Program-made: the position numbers and the translations under genes
From: Devosia ginsengisoli
GTDB lineage: Bacteria > Pseudomonadota > Alphaproteobacteria > Rhizobiales > Devosiaceae
Direction: 5' to 3'
Assembly: GCF_024707105.1 (NCBI RefSeq)
Contig: NZ_JANQAJ010000006.1
Location: 806,001 to 870,000, forward strand
Length of the DNA stretch: 64,000 bases
Shown: positions 31,024-38,753 of the stretch, in pieces
Position numbering within the stretch: position 1 is the stretch's first letter
Layout: each line of letters starts with the position of its first letter
Notes under the pieces: model-generated
Told to the model about the DNA's origin: nothing
Seen by the model: only the letters and a program-made list of their open reading frames with translations
Database searches by the model: none

Positions 31024-31929
31024 CTATCCGGCAATCGCGGCGGCTTTCCAATCCTTCAGCAACTGACCTGATGCTTCGTGTCGCCATTCTCCTGGTCCAC
31101 TGGCACTGCGACCAGCAATCATGGCTGCCGCAGCGGAGGGGCTGGCGAACGTGACATCCTGGGTAAACAGAAGCAGGTTATCGCTGGGGGCTGCAGCCAA
31201 GGCACCTTGGGCAAGCAGCTGCTCTCGCAACGCCCGATAAGTATCCGGGAAGGTCGCCGTTGTGGATTGCCGAGCCGTAGAGCCGCTTAGCACCACGAAC
31301 CCATCATCCGTCTCCCGCGCTCTGGCCGATGCGTCCCCGGGGGCAAAGGCGAAGATGTCGCTTCCGACCGTGCCAGATCGGGCGCTCGGTGCGCGGTCAG
31401 CGTTCAACGGCCGGAAGATATCAAAGCCAAACAGCGGCAGGATGAGCAGTGCCTGCTCGACGAAGGCCTCCATGTCCACCCGGTCAATCTCGGAAAGTCC
31501 GCCATAGTCCGGAAAGCGCTGATTGGCCAATCGGGCTCTCCCGGCTTGACCGACGCGCTTGAGCAATTGGCTTTCGAGGAAGCGGCTGCGGGACTTGTCC
31601 AGGCTATTGTCGACGGTCACCACCAGAGCGAGGCGCTCGAAGTCCATCGTGTTGCGCTGCAAGTGGGTGCGCATGCGGCTGGCGACGTCATCGGCCTCTC
31701 CGATATAGGCCAGCCGGCCACCGGGCTGCTCCATATCTTCCCCGATCATGACATAGACCCCGCCATGCGCGGCCTCGGGCCTTTTGAGCAGTTGCTGGAC
31801 CCGACTGGCCGGCGCACACAGGATCTTGCCGGTCCAATTGCCAGCGTCGATGACGATGAGCCCTTGCGGTGTCCCATCCTCAAGATAGACGCGAAGGGTG
31901 CGAGAGACGAAAGCTGGAACGGGGTTCAT
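31024..31929 (-). CDS. GIY-YIG-type nuclease-like protein with DUF4357
   Basis: The 301-residue protein has an N-terminal beta-rich part, a GIY-YIG-like region (about 65-150: GGVYVMIG, then RLAYIGEADDVASRMRTH and a Glu in RFLESQLLKRV), and a C-terminal DUF4357 domain (VTFASPSAAAAMIAGRSASG). This arrangement is common in proteins of mobile islands. The usual Tyr pair is modified to VYV/AYIG, while the Arg and Glu expected of the active site are present. The ATG at 31929 fits the family start; an ATG at 31977 is the alternative. It faces an XRE regulator. Role unknown; DNA cleavage or defence is inference. Confidence 0.75.
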   Translation of the reverse strand: MNPVPAFVSRTLRVYLEDGTPQGLIVIDAGNWTGKILCAPASRVQQLLKRPEAAHGGVYVMIGEDMEQPGGRLAYIGEADDVASRMRTHLQRNTMDFERLALVVTVDNSLDKSRSRFLESQLLKRVGQAGRARLANQRFPDYGGLSEIDRVDMEAFVEQALLILPLFGFDIFRPLNADRAPSARSGTVGSDIFAFAPGDASARARETDDGFVVLSGSTARQSTTATFPDTYRALREQLLAQGALAAAPSDNLLLFTQDVTFASPSAAAAMIAGRSASGPGEWRHEASGQLLKDWKAAAIAG

Positions 31930-32050
31930 GGGCTTGTGCTGAAGGGGAACCAAGCCAGCAGCAGACCATGGAGACATGAATAAATCCCTATTTGGGATAA
32001 TCCTCTAACAGGATCAACTTGCTGCGCTCATCGTCTTTCCCTGGCGCGGC

Positions 32051-32293
32051 ATGAGCAGATCCATCCACAGTCGAGACTATCAGGTTCTGCGAGACCTGCT
32101 GGTGGCTCAGCGCAAAGCGCAAGGATTGACGCAGGCCGATGTGGCCCTGCGGATCGGTCGACCGCAATCCTTTGTCGCCAAGTATGAGGGTGGGGAGCGA
32201 CGGATCGATGTGGTGGAGTTCCTCACCGTCGCCAAGGCCCTCAATGCCGATCCGCAATCGCTGTTCTCCGCCTTTGTCGAGAAGCTAGGCTAG
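32051..32293 (+). CDS. XRE-family helix-turn-helix regulator
   Basis: The 80-residue single-domain protein has the Cro/C1-type helix-turn-helix: LRDLLVAQRKAQGLTQADVA and RIGRPQSFVAKYEGGERRID. It has no effector domain. It is divergent from the GIY-YIG/DUF4357 gene across about 120 bases and likely controls that promoter and its own. Typical of phage and island control genes. Confidence 0.88.
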   Translation: MSRSIHSRDYQVLRDLLVAQRKAQGLTQADVALRIGRPQSFVAKYEGGERRIDVVEFLTVAKALNADPQSLFSAFVEKLG

Positions 32294-32354
32294 CCGCGTA
32301 GACTTGTCCGGCAAATCACCGCTTTGTCTGTCTGCACTGGACGAGGACAAAGCG

Positions 32355-32759
32355 ATGGCTAGAGCAACACGGCGGCAGGTGATTGTAGCGAGTGCAATGC
32401 TGGCCCTGTCGCCGGCCGCATTCACACAATCCCGATCAGCCGAATATGTCGGCGACCAGGAGCTGGCAAGGCTCGGGCTTGAGCTGGAAAGGCGCAAGCG
32501 CAGGGCTCGCATTCTCCATCACCGATGGCGGCGGCAGAACAGCGACCATGCCTGGCAGATGTGGTCGGACGCCTGTGCGGACCTGGCCCGACTTTGTGAG
32601 CGGATCGCCCTTGTGTCGCCGACCACAATCCAGGGCATTGCTGTTCGCTATGAGGCACTTGCCGTCGGTCTGCTGGATGACGACATTGTCATGGATCAGG
32701 CCATCCGACAGCAGGCTGCTCTGTTACACCAATCCTTGGCACGTATGCTCTCTTCCTGA
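32355..32759 (+). CDS. Exported helical protein of unknown function
   Basis: The 134-residue protein starts with basic residues and a hydrophobic signal (RRQVIVASAMLALSPAAF, perhaps Tat-type). The remainder is predicted helical with many Arg and Leu residues and no recognised family. It follows the XRE gene by 61 bases in the same direction and may share its transcript. An earlier ATG at 32304 would add 17 residues before the signal and is less likely. Confidence 0.5.
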   Translation: MARATRRQVIVASAMLALSPAAFTQSRSAEYVGDQELARLGLELERRKRRARILHHRWRRQNSDHAWQMWSDACADLARLCERIALVSPTTIQGIAVRYEALAVGLLDDDIVMDQAIRQQAALLHQSLARMLSS

Positions 32760-32999
32760 TCTACCTGGTTATGACGGCCAAGTACGAGGACCCTGCTTGA
32801 ACCGAAGTTGCACCAAGAGCTTCCAGGCGGCTCTGAGGTCAGCCAAGCCGACTATTCACTGAGCACAGTTTGCGCGTCACCTGGTGAGCGGCGCATCGCT
32901 CTATGTGAATTCCGCATAGTCTTGTCGTGCACCGCTGCAGGCGTTCTTGTGCACGGGTCCAGGCAACGTGCTTCGGGCCAGACCAATTGCGGAATGACG

Positions 33000-33842
33000 A
33001 TGAACGACCTCGCAGGCAGCCTGAAAAACATCTGTGAAAGTGTCCCCTACACCGTGCGCTACAGCATACTCGACAAACGCCATGGCGGGTCTTTCGAGCT
33101 TGGCGCCAACGAAGAAACGCCATCGGCCAGCACCCGAAAAATCTCGATCATGCTGGCGGCACTCAAGGCGGTGCATGACGGCAGGCTCGAGCTGGACGCG
33201 CCGATTGTCTACGAACCTCGGCTGCGCGAAGAAGTCGCCAGCGGCATTTTCCGTTACCTGACCCCGGGAATTTCCCTGAGCCTGCGCGACGCCATCGTGG
33301 GAATGATCGTGCTGAGCGACAATGTCTGTACCAGGATGGTGCTGGAGCGCCTGACCTTGCAGGAGGTCAACGACTACTGCCGCGCCGTCGGGATGACCGG
33401 GACGCATCACCGCTTCCTCATTCCGCCGCTGAAGCTCGCCCCGGACCATGGCCTCAAGGAGGTAACCACAACCACGGCCGCAGACCAAACCCGTCTACTG
33501 GATATGCTTAGCGACAGCCGGAAGGACGCAGAAGCTGCGCATAGGCTGGGGCTGACACAGGAGCTTTGCCACTTCGCTCTTCAAACTCTGGGCCAGCAGA
33601 TCCTGCGTTATGGCATACCATCACGCCTGCCCTACGACACGCAATTCGCCACGAAGGGCGGGCGCGGCAAGAGGGGACGAATGGATGCCGGGATCGTGTT
33701 TCGCGCTGGCGAGCCGCTATACATATTGGCGGTCTATACCGACGGGGTGCCTGCCGCGCTGGCGGATGGAACGCCGGGCTATACGTCAGCCCTCGAAACC
33801 ATCGGCAGGATATCGCGTGCTTGCTGGGATGCGCTCCAATGA
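33000..33842 (+). CDS. Class A beta-lactamase-fold serine hydrolase without signal peptide
   Basis: The 280-residue protein shows the penicillin-recognising motifs: SxxK as SASTRKISIM, SDN as LSDNVCTRM, and a KTG-like TKGG near residue 220. It has no signal peptide, so it would act in the cytoplasm, where beta-lactam resistance is unlikely. Many such proteins are amidases or esterases of small catabolic substrates. Start ATG 33000 has GCGGA six bases upstream. Its stop codon overlaps the start of the MmgE/PrpD-like gene, so the two were translated together and probably served one pathway. Confidence 0.75.
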   Translation: MNDLAGSLKNICESVPYTVRYSILDKRHGGSFELGANEETPSASTRKISIMLAALKAVHDGRLELDAPIVYEPRLREEVASGIFRYLTPGISLSLRDAIVGMIVLSDNVCTRMVLERLTLQEVNDYCRAVGMTGTHHRFLIPPLKLAPDHGLKEVTTTTAADQTRLLDMLSDSRKDAEAAHRLGLTQELCHFALQTLGQQILRYGIPSRLPYDTQFATKGGRGKRGRMDAGIVFRAGEPLYILAVYTDGVPAALADGTPGYTSALETIGRISRACWDALQ

Positions 33843-34744
33843 TGCAGGAGAAACAGGACGGAACAGCCAGCGCGGCTGCTCTTGAGGTCATTGCCGCATG
33901 GTGCGCCGCTCCGCATTCCTTCAGCGCCCAGGCCAGGCAGAGCGCCAAACATGCCATTGTCGACACGGTGGGCTGCATGCTGGCAGGCGCCAGCGATCGC
34001 GCGACGTTGGCGGTTCGTGCAGCATTTGCCCGCGAGATCGGCACGCGCGGCGCGGCCGGTGTAGCAGGCGGCGACTGCGCTCCCGCTGCCCTTGCGGCGC
34101 TCGTCAATGGGACGGCGGCGCATGCACTCGACTTCGACGATAACTTCCATGGCGCCACGACGCATGCTTCGGCCGTGCTCGTGCCTGCCCTGCTCGCCAT
34201 TGGCGAGCGCGTGGGGGCCACGGGTGCCGTCCTGATCGAGGCCTATCTCATCGGGCTCGAAGCGCAGGCGGCGATCGGCAAGGGCGTCAACCCATCGCAT
34301 TACACTGCCGGCTGGCATTCGACATCGACCGTGGGTTGCATCGGCGCAGCGGCGGCAACCGCATGGCTCCGGGGGCTGGATCAGGCCGGCATCAGTGCAG
34401 CAATGAGCATTGCGGCCAGCATGGCTAGTGGCCTCAAGGGGCAATTCGGCACGCCGGTGAAGCCGCTTCATGCCGGTCTTGCCGCCCGCAATGCCGTCGA
34501 AGCTGCGCTGCTGGCTGGAGCCGGCATGACTGGAAGCATGGATGTCCTGGAATCCTCCCAGGGCTTCCTGAAGCTCTATGGTGGACCCGATCCGCGCGGT
34601 TGGGACAATCTCGCCTTCGGCGCAACCTCGATCATCGAGACGGTCGGGCTCGCGACCAAATGCCATCCATGCTGCGGATCGACCCACCGCGCCATCGACA
34701 TGGTCCTCGACTGTCCGCCGTCAGCACCAATGGCACAGATTTGA
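33839..34744 (+). pseudogene. MmgE/PrpD-family gene, truncated at the 3' end
   Basis: The family (2-methylcitrate dehydratase, aconitate decarboxylase and relatives) is about 450 residues. Here 302 codons remain. Domain I is good: HALDFDDNFHGATTHASAVL, GWHSTSTVGCIGAAAATAWL, GLKGQFGTPVKPLHAG, and CHPCCGSTHRAIDMVL. Homology ends near 34712 and the frame runs for ten more codons to a TGA at 34742-34744. The missing lid and C-terminal parts suggest loss of function. An IS3-type fragment follows at once, which is the likely cause. The start overlaps the serine hydrolase stop. Confidence 0.78.
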
Positions 34745-34756
34745 GGTTGTGATTCC

Positions 34757-34936
34757 TTGAAAAAATCGCCCTCCAAGGCTCCCGCGGAGCGGGTGGTGAA
34801 GGATACACACCTGGCTGGCCTTGATGCTGATCGTCGGACAATAGCCCTCGAATATTTCTGGAAGACGCCGCCAGAGGTTCAAACGCTACTTCGGCGAGAG
34901 GTAGAGCGGGCGTGGCCAAGGCCTGAGCAAGAATAA
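34757..34936 (+). pseudogene. Remnant of an IS3-family transposase OrfA
   Basis: A short open stretch reads KKSPSKAPAERVVKD, which is the usual start of OrfA in one IS3-family group (AERVVKDIRR...). After that the similarity stops and the frame continues with unrelated sequence to a TAA near 34936. The IS end may lie near 34713, where the MmgE/PrpD homology is lost. No intact transposase is present. Confidence 0.5.
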
Positions 34937-35206
34937 TTGGGTGACCGAGCGATCACGAGCATCGACCGCCTCGCGGATGAGGTCGCGATGTTGAACGCTC
35001 ATCGGAATACGGCGACCACCGACCTTGCCCCGCGTGACCCGTTCGATCGAGGACTGCAGGGTCTCATCGCCCAGCAGCGAGGCGGTTTCCTCGGGATGTT
35101 CCGTCGACGGGAAGTCCTCAGGTCGGATGAGCCAGTGGAGCCCCTTGTAGCGCCTATCAGGCAGGACGGCCAGCAACCGGTGTGGTGTCGTCCTCGGCCT
35201 GACCAT
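34886..35206 (-). CDS. Hypothetical protein, possibly a relic
   Basis: A 106-residue open frame starts at ATG 35206 with MVRPRTTPHRLLAVLPDRRY and continues with a Trp/Pro/Asp-rich segment (KGLHWLIRPEDFPSTEHPEE). Composition is more protein-like than the opposite strand, but no family is recognised and the ends overlap other remnants. It diverges from the MotB/OmpA-like pseudogene with overlapping start codons. Confidence 0.35.
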   Translation of the reverse strand: MVRPRTTPHRLLAVLPDRRYKGLHWLIRPEDFPSTEHPEETASLLGDETLQSSIERVTRGKVGGRRIPMSVQHRDLIREAVDARDRSVTQLFLLRPWPRPLYLSPK

Positions 35207-35818
35207 GGCCGAGATGATGCTGCTTCTGCTGTTCTGCCTCTTGCTCGTTTCGGGCACGTTACTTCAGGATCAGCAGGAGAAGATTGCGGCCCCTGAGCAA
35301 CGTGTGAATGAGCTGGTGGCTGCCGGCGCAGTTTCCGCATCGCCGGAGGAGCAGGAGCGCGTGGCCAAGATGTCGCGGAGCTGGAGAGACTGCGCGAGGA
35401 ACGTCAGCAGTGGCAACAGATGCTGCCCGCGTCGAACCTCGCTGATGAGCCGATACCCGACGAGGCGTGGCGCGAACTGAAGGTCGCGCAGGAGATCGGT
35501 CAAGCCATGGTCGACCGTGGGTTGACGCTGACCGAGGTGGTCATCCGCGTCGAGCAGACGACAAACGCCATTCCCGCTCCATCGGGTCACGACTGGCAGC
35601 GACGAGTTCAGGTTCGTGACCAGCAGCGCGGTGCTGTCCACGGATTTCAGAACGAGGCTGGAAACGGAGACGGCTCAGCAACTGCAGGATCTGATCGCTC
35701 GATACGATGTCTATGTGACCGAGGTCGTGGGTTACACCGACGAGCAGCCGATAACAGTACACAGCGGTTCACGTTGGACACGCTGGTGACGTTGCCCCCT
35801 GCAGATAATCCAGTTTGA
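35205..35818 (+). pseudogene. Decayed MotB/OmpA-like membrane protein gene
   Basis: Three frames must be joined. The first gives a membrane anchor and coiled coil (MAEMMLLLLFCLLLVSGTLL). After a base loss near 35370 the frame continues DVAELERLREERQQWQQMLP. A further shift near 35570-35600 leads to DEFRFVTSSAVLSTDFRTRL and YDVYVTEVVGYTDEQP, the OmpA-type peptidoglycan-binding signature. This is the layout of MotB-like partners of proton channels. No MotA/ExbB-like gene is adjacent. With several shifts it cannot make a full protein. Confidence 0.6.
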
Positions 35819-36290
35819 AAAAGGCTCTGGCCCCACGATAGGACCAGAGAAACCGGCATCTTGACCTGTTTCCATGTCAAATGGCCATGTCCGTCACTTT
35901 TATCTCAGAAAATTCTTTCGGCGGTTAATGCCAATTTGGGCCCACAGAGAGCCCCGCTGAGGCCTCTGTTGACATTAGCATGTAGGGGGTGGCCTGACCT
36001 TATCATAAGCGGTGATATGAATCGCTTCCCGTCAGCATCCTGTTAAGCAACGCTCGTTGACTGGGGGCTTTTCTGTGCGAAAATATTCCTTTTGCTGAGC
36101 TGCTAGTGCCCTTACCGGTTCATAGCGGCGGCAGAATAGGTAGTCGCTTGGCGTCCAGCATATCGACCAAGATTTTAGCTTAGGCTCGCATTTCGGTGCG
36201 GAAGGATCTTCGAAAATCGTGTGCCCGGGCAGCCGATAGTTAGGAGGAGATGGTTTCGCCAATCTTCTTCTTCGAGTTGGAGTGATGATA
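35819..36290. other. Intergenic region before the primase-like gene
   Basis: No gene supported. The stretch is less GC-rich than its surroundings, and open frames in it are fragments on the opposite strand of the following gene. It should hold the promoter of the primase-like gene. Confidence 0.4.
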
Positions 36291-37829
36291 ATGACGGTCG
36301 ATCTTCCTACGCATGACAGGTTCCAGTGGCTGTTTGAAATTTCGGACTCGACTGTAGTTTTCGAGCCGCGTTCCACCAAGGCCATGTGTGACCTGCGCGC
36401 AATCGACCCCGCACGATTTGAGACACTGATGGGCCACATCAAGTCGCTCAAATTCAACACGCCGCGTGGTGCGGAGCGCTTGCTCAAGGCAATCGACGCG
36501 CAGGCTCGGGAAATGCGCAGGCAAGAACGGCGCGGGAGTGTTCCGAACTCCGAACCCGGTGAGGACGGCTTCGTGCGCGGCGACAAAGGGCGAATCCTCA
36601 GCAACGCTCCCAATGTCCGAAATGCCATCGAGCGCCTGGGATATGTCCTGCGCTACGATTCTTTTGCTGGCCGGGTGCTTTTGATCGACCCGGCCGGTCA
36701 GTCGAAATTTCTGAGCGACGACGAGATGAAGGACCTCTGGGTCCAGATCGACGACAAGTTCCAGTTCCAGCCCACAACAGAGGTCTACCGGAACACCATC
36801 GGACAGACGGCCCGTCTCGACAAGTTCCACCCTGTCCTCGATCATATCCGCGAGACGTCATGGGACTGGGTGCCGCGCATCGACACCTGGCTCATCGACT
36901 ATTTCCACATAGAGGATACGCCGTTTCATCGTGCTATCGGCCGCATTTTCCTCATTGCTGCATGTCGCAGGCTCCTGGAGCCGGGATGCAAGTTTGACGA
37001 AGCGTTACTGATCGGCGGGCCGCAGGGCGTGGGGAAATCAACCGCAATCAAGCTGCTGGCCATGAGGCCGGACTGGTTCACCGACTCTTTGCCGTTTCAG
37101 GACAGTGAGCAGAAGATCATCGAACAGACCCAAGGCAAATGGATCATCGAGATCGCGGAGATGCGCGGCGCTCGCAAGGTCGACCAAGAGTCCATGAAGG
37201 CCCACATGTCCCGAACCAGCGACCGTGCACGCCCAGCATATGGCTGGACCGTGCAAGAGGTGCCGCGTCAGTTCGTCACCTGTATGTCCACCAACAATCC
37301 GAAGTCATTATCCGATCCCACTGGCAATCGTCGCTTCTGGCCCATCTGGGTCGACCAGCCGGTCGATCTCGCTGGTCTTGCCGACGTGCGAGAACAGCTA
37401 TGGGCAGAGGCCCTCGAATGGGCCGAGACCAAAGAATCCATCACGCTACCTAAGCACCTATGGGAGGACGCCCGCTCGGCGCAGGCAGAGCACACGCGAG
37501 ACAATCCCTTCGAGGACACGCTGCGATTCCATATCCCGGACGAGCTCGAAGGGATCATCAGCTCGGAAGAATTGTGGGCCATCCTGGGCATCCCCGCTGG
37601 TCAGCGCAACATGCACGCGGAGACCTTTGGCGCTGCCATGGCGAGCATGGGGTTCACCCGGGTGCGGCGGAAGTACAAGGGGCGTGGCAAGGCGCCTTGC
37701 TATGCGCGCCCTGCCGTGGGTTCTGTCCCAGAACTTCATGTTGAGCGTGGATCAGATGGACGTGTCGTGCGGGTTGGTCCCGCCGTGGTTTTTGAAGATC
37801 ACCGCGACGAGGATGACGAGGCTGCGTGA
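36291..37829 (+). CDS. VapE-type primase/helicase (virulence-associated protein E domain)
   Basis: The 512-residue protein belongs to the VapE/P4-primase-like ATPase group of phages and islands. The C-terminal superfamily-3-like ATPase has Walker A LIGGPQGVGKSTAIK (residues 242-251 core) and then QGKWIIEIAEMRGARKVDQE with acidic residues, STNNPKSLSDPTGNRRFWPI with the sensor Asn and arginine finger region. The N-terminal 130 residues may be a primase remnant without a recognisable TOPRIM or AEP motif. Such proteins drive replication of satellites and integrative elements. ATG 36291 is favoured by GGAG eight bases upstream. It supports an autonomous past for the island. Confidence 0.82.
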   Translation: MTVDLPTHDRFQWLFEISDSTVVFEPRSTKAMCDLRAIDPARFETLMGHIKSLKFNTPRGAERLLKAIDAQAREMRRQERRGSVPNSEPGEDGFVRGDKGRILSNAPNVRNAIERLGYVLRYDSFAGRVLLIDPAGQSKFLSDDEMKDLWVQIDDKFQFQPTTEVYRNTIGQTARLDKFHPVLDHIRETSWDWVPRIDTWLIDYFHIEDTPFHRAIGRIFLIAACRRLLEPGCKFDEALLIGGPQGVGKSTAIKLLAMRPDWFTDSLPFQDSEQKIIEQTQGKWIIEIAEMRGARKVDQESMKAHMSRTSDRARPAYGWTVQEVPRQFVTCMSTNNPKSLSDPTGNRRFWPIWVDQPVDLAGLADVREQLWAEALEWAETKESITLPKHLWEDARSAQAEHTRDNPFEDTLRFHIPDELEGIISSEELWAILGIPAGQRNMHAETFGAAMASMGFTRVRRKYKGRGKAPCYARPAVGSVPELHVERGSDGRVVRVGPAVVFEDHRDEDDEAA

Positions 37830-38753
37830 TCCGAGGCTGGTAACATCCCCCAGCAGTTCTGATGGGCAAGGCTGATCGGCCGACAGCCTCATTCTACCAG
37901 GGACCGGGTGGCTCACGACCCCGGAGCGCGCAAAGGCCCGGAGATCTAAGCAAGGACCGCGGGACCGTGGGACCATGTCACTATGTATGGAGAGAGAAGA
38001 AACACTATACATTATAAGGGTGTAGTGCGTGTTTATCGCAACCAGGGCTACGGGAAGCACGATCTACCCGCGTCCCTCGGTCCTATGGTGGATAAACCCC
38101 CAAGTTGCGCGCTTCTCGGGTAGACGACCCCGCGGTCCACCGCAGCCCCTGTAGATTTTCGACGGGTCCTCCGGCCGGCTCCCCCCATGTGGGGGCGGCG
38201 AGAGCCGCATCTCGTCTCCAGCTAATGGAATTTTATCATCGAGACAGCATCGGGTCGTACGGCTAGTCTGGTTTACCTGACATTCGCCGGCCGCCTCGCC
38301 TCGGCGGCACCCCCGGACGATGGTGGGGCATTGGTCTGCGCGTCGGAGGGGGCACACGGCCGTACACGCGGCCACGTGGATGGATTACGCTAATACGACA
38401 GGGACGACAGCGGCCACGTAGGGTAATCGCCTACGTGGCCGCGTGTGTCATCAGTCGGTGAAGCAGGCCGCGCTAGATCGCGGTCGCTAGCCCAGTGTTG
38501 GTACTCAGGGGCGGTATGATGTGTTAGCTGGTGGTGCGATGACTTGGTCCTGACGCAAGGGCAGGCCTCCGGCACACAGACGCCATCATCGTTCGGGGGC
38601 AGGGACTGGCTAGGTTGTGGGTGATTGTGGCTTTGTATGCCACTTGCGATATGCTGAAGGTTGGACACGCCCCGATCTTGCATACGATGTGAATTGTGAA
38701 CAACGCGACGGCTTAGGGGCGGTCGCTGCGTTGACACCATGTTCAGGAGCCCT
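37830..38753. other. Long non-coding stretch between primase and double-IclR gene
   Basis: More than 900 bases have no credible gene. Open frames are Cys/Arg/Pro-rich and without ribosome sites. The stretch includes short GGGACCG repeats at about 37957-37977, an AT-rich patch (37979-38040), and several copies of GCGGCCACGT. By position next to a VapE-type primase it could contain the replication origin of the element; that is inference. Confidence 0.4.
38410..38442. repeat. Perfect 13-bp inverted repeat with third arm copy
   Basis: GCGGCCACGTAGG (38410-38422) and CCTACGTGGCCGC (38430-38442) form a perfect stem with a seven-base loop. A further GCGGCCACGT occurs about 35 bases upstream near 38365-38375 in direct orientation. 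Three copies in less than 80 bases suggest a protein-binding array or an origin feature. Confidence 0.6.

Noticed and set aside
33000..33842. A true beta-lactam resistance gene
   Set aside because: The motifs are of the fold, but there is no signal peptide and the gene is coupled to a catabolic-type gene, so periplasmic resistance is unlikely.
35205..35818. An intact Zorya-type defence system
   Set aside because: Only a frameshifted MotB/OmpA-like relic is present; no channel partner or helicase of such a system is found beside it.
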